Of a stretch of DNA of 64,000 bases, positions 48,437 to 57,027 are shown piece after piece. Source of the DNA: Ornithomonoglobus_A sp034090805 (lineage in GTDB: Bacteria > Bacillota > Clostridia > UBA1381). The notes below the pieces were generated by a model. That model searched no databases and had not been told where the DNA came from. It worked only from the letters and a program-made list of their open reading frames with translations. Position 1 is the stretch's first letter. The number at the start of each line of letters is the position of its first letter. The stretch lies in NCBI GenBank assembly GCA_034090805.1, contig JAXDRV010000138.1:79358-143357 (forward strand). The letters are read 5' to 3'. The position numbers were made by a program, and so were the translations under genes.

Positions 48437-48570
48437 TTATTACCACGCTCCGTTTCTCATATTCGCCTTTGTAAGGTGTTAATAATATTATAATAGAATT
48501 GCTCCTGTTTGTCAAGAAAAACCCATGGTTTTTGCATTATTACATTATAAGAAATTTTTTTGAAAATATC

Positions 48571-48599
48571 TTGACAAAGCATAAAAACGGATATATAAT
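48571..48599 (+). promoter_or_regulatory. Promoter of the TetR gene
   Basis: TTGACA (48571-48576), 17 bases, TATAAT (48594-48599). Confidence 0.8.
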
Positions 48600-48608
48600 A
48601 AAACTATG

Positions 48609-48629
48609 TTATGCAACATTGTTGTATAA
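48609..48629 (+). promoter_or_regulatory. Candidate TetR operator
   Basis: TTATGCAACA and TGTTGTATAA form an inverted repeat with one mismatch and a 1-base centre, just after the -10 box of the tetR-type gene. The position and length suit autorepression. Confidence 0.6.
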
Positions 48630-48659
48630 TGTATTTTTCGTGGCGAAGGAGTGAACGAT

Positions 48660-49268
48660 ATGCCTCCCAAAGCAAAATTTACAAAAGAGGAAATTGCAGA
48701 GCAGGCACTGAATATTATAAAAGAAGAGGGTGCGGCCGCATTGACAGCGAGAAGCTTGGGCGAGAGGCTGGGAACATCGTCAAGACCGATATTTACGGCG
48801 TTTGAAAATATGAATGAAGTAAAAGCGGCGGCGAGGGCGATAGCGATGCGTGAGTTTGAGGAATATATCAGCGATTTTGAGGAATACAAGCCGGCGTTCA
48901 AGCGGATAGGAATGCAGATGATAAATTACGGAATACATCAGCCTGAGCTTTTTAAGCTGCTGTTTATGCATGAGCATTCGGAGGCAAGGAGCTTTGAGGA
49001 TATAATGACGGAGCTTGGCGGTATGGCGGAGATTTGCGTTGGTCTTATACAGCGTGATTATAAAATGACACGCAGTGAAGCGAAAATTTTGTTTGAGGAT
49101 ATGTGGGTATACACCTTCGGAATAGGCGCATTGTGCGCAATGAGGGTATGTGATTTTACGGAGGAGGAAACAGCCGAAAGACTCGGACGTATATTTGTCG
49201 GTCAGGCTGCGGCGATGGGCTTCAATGCAGAATGCTGCAATGAGTCAAGCTTCTTTTCCACGTTATGA
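48660..49268 (+). CDS. TetR/AcrR-family transcriptional regulator
   Basis: About 202 residues; the N-terminal HTH ([20 protein letters not shown], then [14 protein letters not shown]) is of TetR type, and the C-terminus resembles the WHG-type ligand-binding domain. The start at 48660 (MPPKAKF) follows GAAGGAG. A near-perfect operator-like palindrome in its own promoter points to autorepression. The neighbouring PspC-like gene 34 bases downstream is a possible co-regulated target. Confidence 0.88.
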   Translation: MPPKAKFTKEEIAEQALNIIKEEGAAALTARSLGERLGTSSRPIFTAFENMNEVKAAARAIAMREFEEYISDFEEYKPAFKRIGMQMINYGIHQPELFKLLFMHEHSEARSFEDIMTELGGMAEICVGLIQRDYKMTRSEAKILFEDMWVYTFGIGALCAMRVCDFTEEETAERLGRIFVGQAAAMGFNAECCNESSFFSTL

Positions 49269-49302
49269 TTTATGCCGCATGGCGGCGGAATGGAGGATTA
49301 TT

Positions 49303-49497
49303 ATGAAAAAGTTATATAAATCAAAATATGACAGAAAGCTGTGCGGAGTGTGCGGTGGAATTGCGGAATATTTCGAGCTTGATCCGACATTGGTAAGATT
49401 GGGATTGGTGCTGTTCTGCGCACTCGGCGGCAGCGGTATAATCGCATATATTATTGCTGCGATAATAATTCCGGAAAAGCCGGATAATATTTTGTAG
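49303..49497 (+). CDS. PspC-domain small membrane protein
   Basis: The 64-residue protein is a lone PspC domain: [20 protein letters not shown] followed by a transmembrane helix ([20 protein letters not shown]) and a PEKP end. Such proteins are linked to envelope stress. ATG 49303 follows GGAGGATTATT. Confidence 0.88.
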   Translation: MKKLYKSKYDRKLCGVCGGIAEYFELDPTLVRLGLVLFCALGGSGIIAYIIAAIIIPEKPDNIL

Positions 49498-49688
49498 AAA
49501 AGGACTTATGAAAAATAGGACTTGCGGGCAGTCTGAAGCCTGCCTCGACTGTATGCTGTTATATCGGATCGGTTGAATTATTTCGCAGATAAGATAGGAC
49601 GGAGATCTGAGTGTGCCTGTTTTGAATACAGCCAATATTCATATAAATGAAATTTACCGTAATGCAGTTGGGAAGAAAGGTGGTTAAT

Positions 49689-50147
49689 GTGAAGTTTAAA
49701 AATCCATTATTGGTTGTAGCCGACATGGAAAGATCGGTTGAGTTTTACAGATCGGTGCTTGGGCTGCGGAAAACTGCGGATTTTGGTGCAAATGTGACCT
49801 TGACGGGCGGTGTTTGCCTGCAAACGCAGGAGTCGTGGATCGGATTTATCGAAAATGAAGATATATGTTTCGGAGGCAGAGCTTTTGAGATATATTTTGA
49901 AGAAGATGATTTTGACGGCTTTTGCGAGCGGTTGAAAACACTTGACATAAATTACGTGCACCACGTTAAGGAGCACGCATGGGGACAGCGTGCGGTGCGT
50001 TTTTATGACCCGGATATGCACATCATCGTGGTAGGAGAGGATATACGTTCGGTGTGCAGACGGTTTCTGAACAGCGGCATGACGATTGAGCAGACGGCGG
50101 AGCGTATGGACGTACCGCTGAATTTTGTGAGGAACAGTGTAAAGTGA
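49689..50147 (+). CDS. VOC/glyoxalase-family protein with C-terminal HTH-like tail
   Basis: A 152-residue single VOC domain (NPLLVVADMERSVEFYRSVLG, then VRFYDPDMHIIVVGE with metal-ligand positions) followed by about 35 residues, FLNSGMTIEQTAERMDVPLN, that look like one helix-turn-helix. The GTG start at 49689 follows AAAGGTGG. Its substrate is unknown. The next gene overlaps its stop by 4 bases. Confidence 0.82.
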   Translation: MKFKNPLLVVADMERSVEFYRSVLGLRKTADFGANVTLTGGVCLQTQESWIGFIENEDICFGGRAFEIYFEEDDFDGFCERLKTLDINYVHHVKEHAWGQRAVRFYDPDMHIIVVGEDIRSVCRRFLNSGMTIEQTAERMDVPLNFVRNSVK

Positions 50148-50692
50148 AAAATAAGAATTTGCCGAATTTAATTACAATCAGCAGAATTGCGGCTGCGCTT
50201 TTTCTGATACCGCTGCGTGCTTTTTCGGCGGTGTTCTTTGTGGTTTATACATATTGCGGAATTTCCGATGTGCTTGACGGTGCATTGGCAAGAGGATTGG
50301 ATTCCGCGAGCGAAAACGGGGCAAGACTGGACAGTGCGGCGGATATTGCTTTTTATGCGATTATGGTGTTTAAAATTTTCCCGATCGTGCGCAGTGAGCT
50401 GACGCCTTTGATTTGGTGCATAATCGGAGCGGCGGTATTGCTGCGAGTTATCTGCTATATAACAGCCGCAGTGAAATACCGCCGTTTTGCGGCACTGCAT
50501 ACATATATGAATAAACTGACGGGATTTCTTGTTTTCAGCGTTCCGTACATATTTTTACTGCCGTTTTTCAAATGGGTATGCTTGCCGATAAGCATTGTCG
50601 CAGTGATCGCCGCCGCAGAGGAGCTTATAATTCACATATGCTCAAATGACTGCAGTTCGGACGTAAAGAGTATATACGATTGGTTATGTTAA
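50144..50692 (+). CDS. CDP-alcohol phosphatidyltransferase
   Basis: The 182-residue membrane enzyme has the family signature: D-x2-DG-x2-AR-x8-G-x3-D-x3-D is exact in DVLDGALARGLDSASENG and the following ARLDSAADI. It has four to five hydrophobic segments. It transfers a phosphatidyl group from CDP-diacylglycerol to an alcohol such as glycerol phosphate. The start is GTG, overlapping the VOC stop (GTGA). Confidence 0.85.
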   Translation: MKNKNLPNLITISRIAAALFLIPLRAFSAVFFVVYTYCGISDVLDGALARGLDSASENGARLDSAADIAFYAIMVFKIFPIVRSELTPLIWCIIGAAVLLRVICYITAAVKYRRFAALHTYMNKLTGFLVFSVPYIFLLPFFKWVCLPISIVAVIAAAEELIIHICSNDCSSDVKSIYDWLC

Positions 50693-50801
50693 AGCTGCCG
50701 CATCATTTCAGGAAAGCAAAAATAGTACACGAACCCAATCATCCCACGCACAAACCCGAATTTTCACATACGCCTGTGTCATCTCATTTAACTCATCGGA
50801 T

Positions 50802-51429
50802 CTACAGATGATTATTTTGTTTGTTGAACAATTCCGGAACCTGAAGCTTTTTTAATTCAGCAATCAACTCTTTTTTGCTTGAAAATTCTGTCTTTTTCAA
50901 GATGCGCTGCACATGAGTTTTTATGGTAGCTTCTGAAACAAATCGCATGGAGGCGATTTCTTTATCTATTAGGAAATTTCTTAATTTCCTAATAGCAAAA
51001 AAGTCTACCTATCGGAGTGTAGCGCAGCGAAACGACAGTCACGATAGTGACTTTTTTATATTTTAGTCCCTTATACATTTCTAACAGGACTTCAAATTCT
51101 GCATTTGAAAGCTTGGTCAGCATCGTAACCATATAAAGCATACTTTCCTGGCGTTTGGAAACTGTTTGAGTTTGAGCTACCAGCTTTTTTGATTCGTTGC
51201 GAAAGGCTCTTGCGCTGGGCTTGCTGTAAGATTTAAACGGCTTAGTTACAAGAATAAAAATTGATGTAACCAACATCAGGCTTAGCATTATAAGCTCCAT
51301 AACGGACATAGATTGAGTACTTTCGGATACGGGTATCTTGGTAAAAGGAATAACGCTGAATAATATATTTCTGAACGGCCCGAAAACGAAAACTATCAAA
51401 AAATATACGTCAAGCATAATCACCGTCAT
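50802..51429 (-). pseudogene. LuxR-type membrane regulator disrupted by a repeat
   Basis: The frame from 51429 encodes two transmembrane segments, a linker and the start of a LuxR HTH (LSNAEFEVLLEMYKGL). It then runs into the repeat at 50963-51064 and stops inside it. Immediately past the repeat, minus-strand codons resume DKEIASMRFVSEATIKTHVQ, then ILKK, continuing the LuxR HTH, ending at TAG 50802-50804. Two halves of one domain on both sides of a repeat show insertion into a formerly intact gene. The N-terminus may also be shortened; no good ribosome binding site precedes 51429. Confidence 0.85.
50963..51064. repeat. Short two-hairpin repeat, copy 2, inserted in a LuxR gene
   Basis: First stem CTATTAGGAAATT/AATTTCCTAATAG as in copy 1 at 18791. 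The second stem is AAAAAGTC/GACTTTTTT here versus AAAAAGCTT/AAGCTTTTTT there, so both arms changed together. The middle differs and contains GTCACGATAGTGAC. Confidence 0.85.
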
Positions 51430-51455
51430 TATCGTTAGTCTTTATTATACTATAA

Positions 51456-51623
51456 GGACATAGTTTTGCCGGTGCATTGTTGGAAGAGGGTGTGTCTATG
51501 AAAGCTGTGCAGGAATTACTGGGACATTCTGATTTTTCCGCTACAGCAAATATCTACAGTCATGTAACTGATGAAGCAAAAACAAAGGCATTAAATCAAA
51601 TATCCGATGCATTGAGGCTCTGA
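51456..51623 (+). pseudogene. Tyrosine recombinase/integrase C-terminal relic
   Basis: About 55 codons in frame with no start encode the end of a phage-type integrase: [20 protein letters not shown], then LGHSD and [10 protein letters not shown], including the catalytic His and Tyr. A stop codon lies just upstream, and the rest of the protein is missing. It lies 100 bases from the 3' end of tRNA-Leu(UAA), the usual target of such enzymes, so it is a scar of a lost element. Confidence 0.88.
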
Positions 51624-51687
51624 TGTGGGGTGTCAGTTTGGTGGCAATCAGCGTGTTTTGAGGGTGATTTGAATATAGAGCATATAA

Positions 51688-51724
51688 AGAAATGGCTTGA
51701 AGCTCAAGGCTTCAAGCCATTTTA
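51688..51724 (-). terminator. Terminator of tRNA-Leu(UAA)
   Basis: AATGGCTTGAAG pairs perfectly with CTTCAAGCCATT just after the tRNA 3' end. Confidence 0.85.
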
Positions 51725-51813
51725 TGGTGCCGATGACCGGGGTCGAACCGGTACGGGATTTTCATCCCACGGGATTTTAAGTCCCGGGCGTCTGCCAATT
51801 CCGCCACATCGGC
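51725..51813 (-). tRNA. tRNA-Leu (anticodon UAA)
   Basis: Class II cloverleaf of 89 bases with encoded CCA: acceptor GCCGATG/CATCGGC, discriminator A, anticodon stem CGGGA/TCCCG with loop CTTAAAA (UAA), long variable arm GTGGGATGAAAATCCC. Confidence 0.94.
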
Positions 51814-51828
51814 GTTTACAACAGAGAT

Positions 51829-51857
51829 ATTATACCACGAATTTACTGCGGTGTCAA
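51829..51857 (-). promoter_or_regulatory. tRNA-Leu(UAA) promoter
   Basis: Minus-strand TTGACA (51852-51857) and TATAAT (51829-51834) with a 17-base spacer. Confidence 0.8.
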
Positions 51858-51915
51858 TAGTTTTTTTTGAGTTTTTTCATGGTTTTTGAATGAGTAAATT
51901 TTTTGTGAATTTTTG

Positions 51916-52117
51916 CCTCCCTTGTCAAAGGGAGGGGGACCGCCGCAGGCGGTGGAGGGATTCATGCGATAGTTTTCGTTCTTTCGCATAACTTGCGTCA
52001 TCGCAATGTTCCGCATTGAATCCCCTCGCCACTTCGTGACCCTCTCCCCTCAAACACCTTTGCCTTGGCAAAGGCGGCAAAGCCGGTTTCGCAAAGCGAA
52101 ACTGTTGAACGAGGGGC
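51916..52117. repeat. Hairpin-rich intergenic repeat
   Basis: Successive self-complementary units: CCTCCCTT/AAGGGAGG (loop GTCA), ACCGCC/GGCGGT, CCTTTGCC/GGCAAAGG and GTTTCGC/GCGAAAC. The CCTCCCTTGTCAAAGGGAGG type of unit recurs in gut Clostridia genomes by general recollection; no second copy is in this window. It separates tRNA-Leu from the AraC regulator. Confidence 0.65.
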
Positions 52118-52222
52118 GCATTGACAGACTCTTATTTTTTAATTAATTTTTCATTCACCAACCTAAGTATTATAAATGTTAAAATATTATGCTCTGTTAT
52201 GCCGAAATATCTTGTTTTTATC

Positions 52223-53062
52223 TTACACATTGCCCCGGCGATACTCTGTCGGTGAGCAACTGTTGAACTTCTTGAAAATTCTGCTGAAATAGAGAGGGTC
52301 GTTAAAGCCTGTTATATCGCATATTTCGGATACGTTAAGCTGTGTATTTTTCAAGAGATAGCATGCTTTGCTGATGCGCGCTTTGAGCATATAGCGGTAA
52401 GGAGGCATCCCTGTAACTTCTTTGAATATATGCTCAAATCTGCTGCGGCTTAAACCGCATAACATCGCCATTTCCTCGGAATCGAATTTTTTGTGCGGCT
52501 CTTTCTGTATTTGTTCGATAATGCCGTAAATAAGGTTACGGTTGTCGGAAAAGTTGTCGCTGATTACGGTTGCCGAAATGCGGGAAATGAGTCCGAGCAG
52601 CTCCAGCAGCTTGCCTTCGCATATAATCTGATATTGATGTTCCTTCATTGTGTTTTCGTATATGATAGCATCAAAAATCTGCATAAGGCATTCGTTAAGC
52701 CCGGGACGGTAGATTGATTTTGTCCATAGATTTAAGCTTTTTAATAACTGTTCCGCACCGATACCTGTAAAATGAATCCAATAGCTTACGGAATGCGGCG
52801 GGATAAACCTGTAGTACTGTTTTTCGTGAGGCTTGAAGAGTATCATTTGCCCTGCTTCAAGGGTGATTTCTTCATCGTCTTTAATAGTCACACATTCGCC
52901 TTCAATTATGTACAATATGTGATAATCCACTCTGCCGTGAGAGCGCAGAACAGGATAAGTGTTGTAGGAAAACTCTTGCTTGCCGCAGCTGTTTATATTG
53001 AGATATTTATATGATTTAAAATTTGTTGTGTCTTTACATTCGGTAATTTTTTCGGTATCCAT
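52223..53062 (-). CDS. AraC-family transcriptional regulator
   Basis: The 279-residue regulator has a cupin-type sugar-sensing N-terminal half (ITLEAGQMILFKPHEKQYY) and two C-terminal AraC HTHs ending LYFSRIFKKFNSCSPTEYRR. It is transcribed divergently from the GH2 gene, the usual arrangement for a sugar-responsive activator of a glycoside-hydrolase gene. The inducer is unknown. Confidence 0.9.
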   Translation of the reverse strand: MDTEKITECKDTTNFKSYKYLNINSCGKQEFSYNTYPVLRSHGRVDYHILYIIEGECVTIKDDEEITLEAGQMILFKPHEKQYYRFIPPHSVSYWIHFTGIGAEQLLKSLNLWTKSIYRPGLNECLMQIFDAIIYENTMKEHQYQIICEGKLLELLGLISRISATVISDNFSDNRNLIYGIIEQIQKEPHKKFDSEEMAMLCGLSRSRFEHIFKEVTGMPPYRYMLKARISKACYLLKNTQLNVSEICDITGFNDPLYFSRIFKKFNSCSPTEYRRGNV

Positions 53063-53268
53063 ATCGCTTAAAGCTCCTCTCCCAAGGTATAGTATAGCAT
53101 AAATATTTTAATTATGCAATAGCAAAATTGTCCATGTTATATTGTGTTTAATCCATGGTTTTTTATGATGATATAATCTATAATGATTTTATTATAACAA
53201 ATGCGGTATGCTCCTTGGAGAAAATCAGAAAAAAGAACGCAGACTGTTTTGGCGATTAAAAATAATAG
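53063..53268. other. AraC-GH2 intergenic region
   Basis: AT-rich sequence between divergent genes that should hold both promoters and the AraC site. I could not pick out convincing -35/-10 pairs or direct repeats. Confidence 0.4.
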
Positions 53269-53358
53269 GTGGTACATGATGGAAAAGTTACGGTGTTTAT
53301 CGGCGGCTCGTCAACAGCCGATTTAAAGGCGGAGATTGAAACTCGGAGTCGTACTTGA
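53269..53358 (+). pseudogene. Possible GH3 C-terminal remnant
   Basis: A 29-codon open stretch just before the GH2 start reads VVHDGKVTVFIGGSSTADLK and ends in TGA. The VTVFIGGSS pattern resembles the end of the fibronectin-like domain of GH3 glycosidases. It has no good start, so it may be a decayed gene end. The match is short. Confidence 0.35.
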
Positions 53359-53385
53359 ATGTTAAATTTTAGGAGGGTTTTGAAT

Positions 53386-55722
53386 ATGCGTGAGAAAATA
53401 TTATTTGATGACGGTTGGAAATTTCATCGCGGTGATTTGCCTAAGCGTGCCACCGTTATGAAGGGACCGGATTACATAGGAGCGAAAACCGAAAGAATGA
53501 TAGTAGGCCCGGCGTCATGGCATTACAAGGATGAGTCCGACGCTTTTGAAGCGGATGAAGTCAGCGCAGAGCTTTGGGAAGATGTCGATCTGCCGCATGA
53601 CTATGTTATTGAAGGAGTTCCTGATAAAATGTATCCGCAGGCTCTGGGATATCTCAAATACGAAAATGCGTGGTACAGAAAGCATTTCAGCCTTGGGGAA
53701 GAGGATAAGAACAGACGTATAACGCTCTATTTTGAGGGCGTGGCAACCCATGCGACGGTTTATCTGAACGGTTGTCTTATGAAGCACAATTTCTGCGGCT
53801 ATACTCCGTTTGAGGTTGATATTACCGACATGGTGTATTTTGATAAGGAAAATATTCTTGCCGTTTACACCGATTCTGCAGAGCATGAGGGATGGTGGTA
53901 TCAGGGAGGCGGAATTTACCGCCATGTGTGGCTTGTTAAAACCGAGCGTGTGGCGGTGGATTTGTGGGGTGTTTTCGTTAATCCGAAAAAGACTGATGAC
54001 GGCTGGATTACAGAGGTTGAAACAACGCTGATTAATTCATCGGTATATGATGAAACGGTAACGGTTGTATCGTCTGTTGTTGACAGTGACGGAAACGAAA
54101 TCGCAAGCGCCAATGATATGCTTTACATAGGCTTGAAGGATAAGGCTGTTTTAGAACAGCGGATAAATGTGAAAGCTCCGGCACTTTGGGATATTGACAA
54201 GCCTAATATGTATACTTTGATTACGCGTGTGTATAGAAACAGCACGGAGATTGACAAGACCGAAACACGTTTCGGCTACCGCACCTTTGAGTTTAACTGT
54301 GACAAGGGCTTTTTCCTGAACGGACGTCAGGTAAAGCTTAAGGGTGTTTGTGCACATCAGGATTACGGCATTACGGGCAAGGCGGTTGCCGATAATGTTT
54401 ACCGATACAGGATAGAGCTTATTAAGGAAATGGGCGCAAATGCCTACAGAACATCTCATTATCCCCATGCCGAGGCAACTATGGATGCGCTTGACGAAAA
54501 CGGAATACTTGTTATGGACGAAACCCGTTGGTATGAATCCACAGATGAAGGTACTGCACAGCTTGAAGCACTGATTAGGCGTGACAGAAATCATCCGTCG
54601 GTAATTTTGTGGTCGATCGGTAATGAAGAACCTATGCACCTGACTGAGCAGGGAAGAAGGATTGCCGAATCGCTTACGGCGGCAGTCCGCAGACTGGATA
54701 AATCCAGACCTGTAACCACTGCCGTATCAAACGATCCGATTAATTCTACCGTTATGGATACTGTGGATGTTATCGGAGTTAATTATAACCTTCAGCAATA
54801 TGACGATATACATAAAATGTATCCGAATAAGCCGTTTGTGTCGAGTGAATGCTGCGCAACCGGCACAACAAGAGGATGGTACTTTGATGACAGTCCCAAA
54901 AGAAGCTTTATGAGCGCATATGACAAGGACACAACACGTTGGTTTCTTGCAAGAGAAAATACATGGAAATTTGTTTCGGAGCGTGAATGGGTTGCCGGAA
55001 GCTTCCAGTGGATAGCCATTGAACATCGAGGTGAATGTGTATGGCCTCGCCTTTGCTCTCAATCGGGTGCGATTGATATGTTCCTGCAAAAAAAGGATGC
55101 CTTTTACCAAAACCAATCACATTGGACGGATAATCCTATGGTGCATATTCTGCCGCATTGGAATCACGAGGGAAGAGAGGGCGAGCTTATAGATGTGTGG
55201 GTGTACACAAACTGCGAGGAAGCGGAGCTTTTTTTGAACGGAAGCAGTCTTGGCACAAGAAAAATAGAACGGTATGGTCACGGAGCGTGGCGAGTGCCGT
55301 ATGAGAAGGGCGTGCTGAAGGCTATCGGACGAAATGGTGGACAGGAGGCAGCATCAGAGGAAAAAAGAACGAGCGGAAAAGCTGCACAATTAAGGCTTCG
55401 AGCGGATAACAGAGTTGAGTATGCAAACGGGCGGGATTTGGCGATTGTTACCTGCTATTGCGTGGACGAAAACGGGATTGAGGTTCCTGATGCAGAGCCG
55501 TTCGTAAAATTTGATACAAACTCTCTCGGTACGGTTGTCGGAACGGGATCGGATATCAGCGACCATATTCCTCCGTCCTGCCCGGATAGGAAAATGCGCG
55601 CCGGATTATGTGCGGCGGCGGTAAGGGTTGGCAAGGAAAGAGGAACGCTGAAGATTTACGCAACAGCGGAAAATCTTAAAAGTTGTGTTCTTTCAATAGA
55701 GCTTAAGCAGGAATGTAAATAA
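53386..55722 (+). CDS. Glycoside hydrolase family 2 (beta-galactosidase-like)
   Basis: About 778 residues. It begins with a jelly-roll sugar-binding domain (FDDGWKFHRGDLP), followed by an Ig-like domain, then the TIM barrel with acid/base Glu in VILWSIGNEEP (about residue 411) and nucleophile Glu in FVSSECCATG (about 486). A C-terminal DUF4982-type segment (WVYTNCEEAELFLNGSSLG) follows. There is no signal peptide, so it acts on imported oligosaccharides. ATG 53386 follows AGGAGGG. Substrate may be beta-galactosides or related sugars. Confidence 0.9.
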   Translation: MREKILFDDGWKFHRGDLPKRATVMKGPDYIGAKTERMIVGPASWHYKDESDAFEADEVSAELWEDVDLPHDYVIEGVPDKMYPQALGYLKYENAWYRKHFSLGEEDKNRRITLYFEGVATHATVYLNGCLMKHNFCGYTPFEVDITDMVYFDKENILAVYTDSAEHEGWWYQGGGIYRHVWLVKTERVAVDLWGVFVNPKKTDDGWITEVETTLINSSVYDETVTVVSSVVDSDGNEIASANDMLYIGLKDKAVLEQRINVKAPALWDIDKPNMYTLITRVYRNSTEIDKTETRFGYRTFEFNCDKGFFLNGRQVKLKGVCAHQDYGITGKAVADNVYRYRIELIKEMGANAYRTSHYPHAEATMDALDENGILVMDETRWYESTDEGTAQLEALIRRDRNHPSVILWSIGNEEPMHLTEQGRRIAESLTAAVRRLDKSRPVTTAVSNDPINSTVMDTVDVIGVNYNLQQYDDIHKMYPNKPFVSSECCATGTTRGWYFDDSPKRSFMSAYDKDTTRWFLARENTWKFVSEREWVAGSFQWIAIEHRGECVWPRLCSQSGAIDMFLQKKDAFYQNQSHWTDNPMVHILPHWNHEGREGELIDVWVYTNCEEAELFLNGSSLGTRKIERYGHGAWRVPYEKGVLKAIGRNGGQEAASEEKRTSGKAAQLRLRADNRVEYANGRDLAIVTCYCVDENGIEVPDAEPFVKFDTNSLGTVVGTGSDISDHIPPSCPDRKMRAGLCAAAVRVGKERGTLKIYATAENLKSCVLSIELKQECK

Positions 55723-55976
55723 TGCTCACTGAACAAATACGATTTTCAATCGCATTTGGAAAAATTATGACTATTGTCAAAATTTTTCGTGTAAAATCAG
55801 AGATTTTACACAGTTCGCATTGATAAAGTCTGCCCAAATAAATATTTTGAGAGCAAAATATTTATTTGTGGTGCAAGGATTTTTTCATATTTATGAAAAA
55901 ACCTTGCACCTGAACAATTATGAAACGCTTTTAAGCCGCTATGCGGCTGCGTTTCATAATTGTTCAGCAGTCATTA
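55720..55976. repeat. Hairpin-array element, copy 2 (~257 bp)
   Basis: Near-identical to the copy at 42406, with about ten differences, several of them in loops or at the edges of stems. Its first TAA is the GH2 stop codon. The terminal inverted repeats TGCTCACTGAACAA/TTGTTCAGCAGTCA are retained. Confidence 0.93.
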
Positions 55977-56016
55977 TATAAATAAAGTATTTACAAGATA
56001 AATTTCGGTAAAAGTG

Positions 56017-56045
56017 TTGACTTTTTGATATTTTTTGTGTATACT
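56017..56045 (+). promoter_or_regulatory. Promoter of the cation transporter gene
   Basis: TTGACT (56017-56022), 17 bases, TATACT (56040-56045). Confidence 0.75.
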
Positions 56046-56107
56046 AATATGAACTGCTTAACATTGGACGCTTGTTCTGTTTTTGGAAAGGAGATGCAAT
56101 AGTACAT

Positions 56108-56977
56108 ATGGAGGACACAAAAATTGCAAACAGAGTTTCTGTTATCAGCATAATTATAAATCTGCTGCTCAGCGTATTCAAGCTGATTGCCGGGATAATA
56201 GCTCATTCAGCAGCGATGATTTCAGACGCGGTTCACTCTGCCTCGGACGTTTTCAGCACATTTGCGGTTATTGCCGGAGTTAACATATCGGCACGCGAGG
56301 AGGATAAGGGTCACCAATATGGTCACGAACGGATAGAAGCGATATTTTCAATCGTGCTTGCCGTTATTTTGTGTGCAACAGGCTTAGGCATAGGTGCAAG
56401 CGGCTTGTCGAAAATCTTTTCCGGCACATACGGAGAACTCACCGCTCCCGGAGTGCTTGCGCTTGCGGCGGCGATTATTTCAATCGTGGTTAAAGAGGGA
56501 ATGTATCATTATACCGTCATAAACGCAAAAAAGATAAATTCCACTGCACTCATGGCAGATGCATGGCACCACAGAAGCGACGCTCTTTCGTCTGTAGGCT
56601 CGTTCATCGGTATACTCGGCGCAAGGCTCGGTTTTCCCATATGCGACCCCATAGCGTCGGTTGTGATATGTATATTCATAATTAAAGCATCAGTCGATAT
56701 TTTCAAGCTTGCCACAGACCAGCTTATTGACAAAGCTTGTGATGACGAAACAGAGCGTAAGCTTGAAAAAGCTGTTTGCTCGGTAGACGGAGTAATGTCG
56801 CTTGACGTATTGAAAACACGTCTTTTCGGCTCAAAAATGTACGTTGATGTCGAGATAGGTGCAGACGGCTCTCAGACGCTTTACGAGGCGCACGAAATAG
56901 CACGGCACGTGCATGACAGCATAGAACAGAATTTCCCAAACGTAAAACACTGCATGGTTCATGTCAATCCGAGATAA
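56108..56977 (+). CDS. Cation diffusion facilitator transporter
   Basis: About 289 residues with the CDF pattern: DAVHSASDVFSTF and HHRSDALSS carry the metal-site His/Asp residues in transmembrane helices 2 and 5, GHERIEAIFS follows helix 2, and a C-terminal ferredoxin-like cytoplasmic domain follows. It exports divalent metals such as zinc, manganese or iron. The ATG at 56108 (MEDTKIANR) lies 14 bases after AGGAG, rather far, so the exact start is uncertain. Confidence 0.9.
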   Translation: MEDTKIANRVSVISIIINLLLSVFKLIAGIIAHSAAMISDAVHSASDVFSTFAVIAGVNISAREEDKGHQYGHERIEAIFSIVLAVILCATGLGIGASGLSKIFSGTYGELTAPGVLALAAAIISIVVKEGMYHYTVINAKKINSTALMADAWHHRSDALSSVGSFIGILGARLGFPICDPIASVVICIFIIKASVDIFKLATDQLIDKACDDETERKLEKAVCSVDGVMSLDVLKTRLFGSKMYVDVEIGADGSQTLYEAHEIARHVHDSIEQNFPNVKHCMVHVNPR

Positions 56978-56993
56978 ATCCGCAGCATAAACC

Positions 56994-57024
56994 AAAAGGA
57001 CGGCTCTCTGTAAGCCGTCCTTTT
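56994..57024. terminator. Bidirectional terminator between cation transporter and pnp
   Basis: AAAAGGACGGCT pairs with AGCCGTCCTTTT around CTCTGTA. Confidence 0.9.
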
Positions 57025-57027
57025 AAT

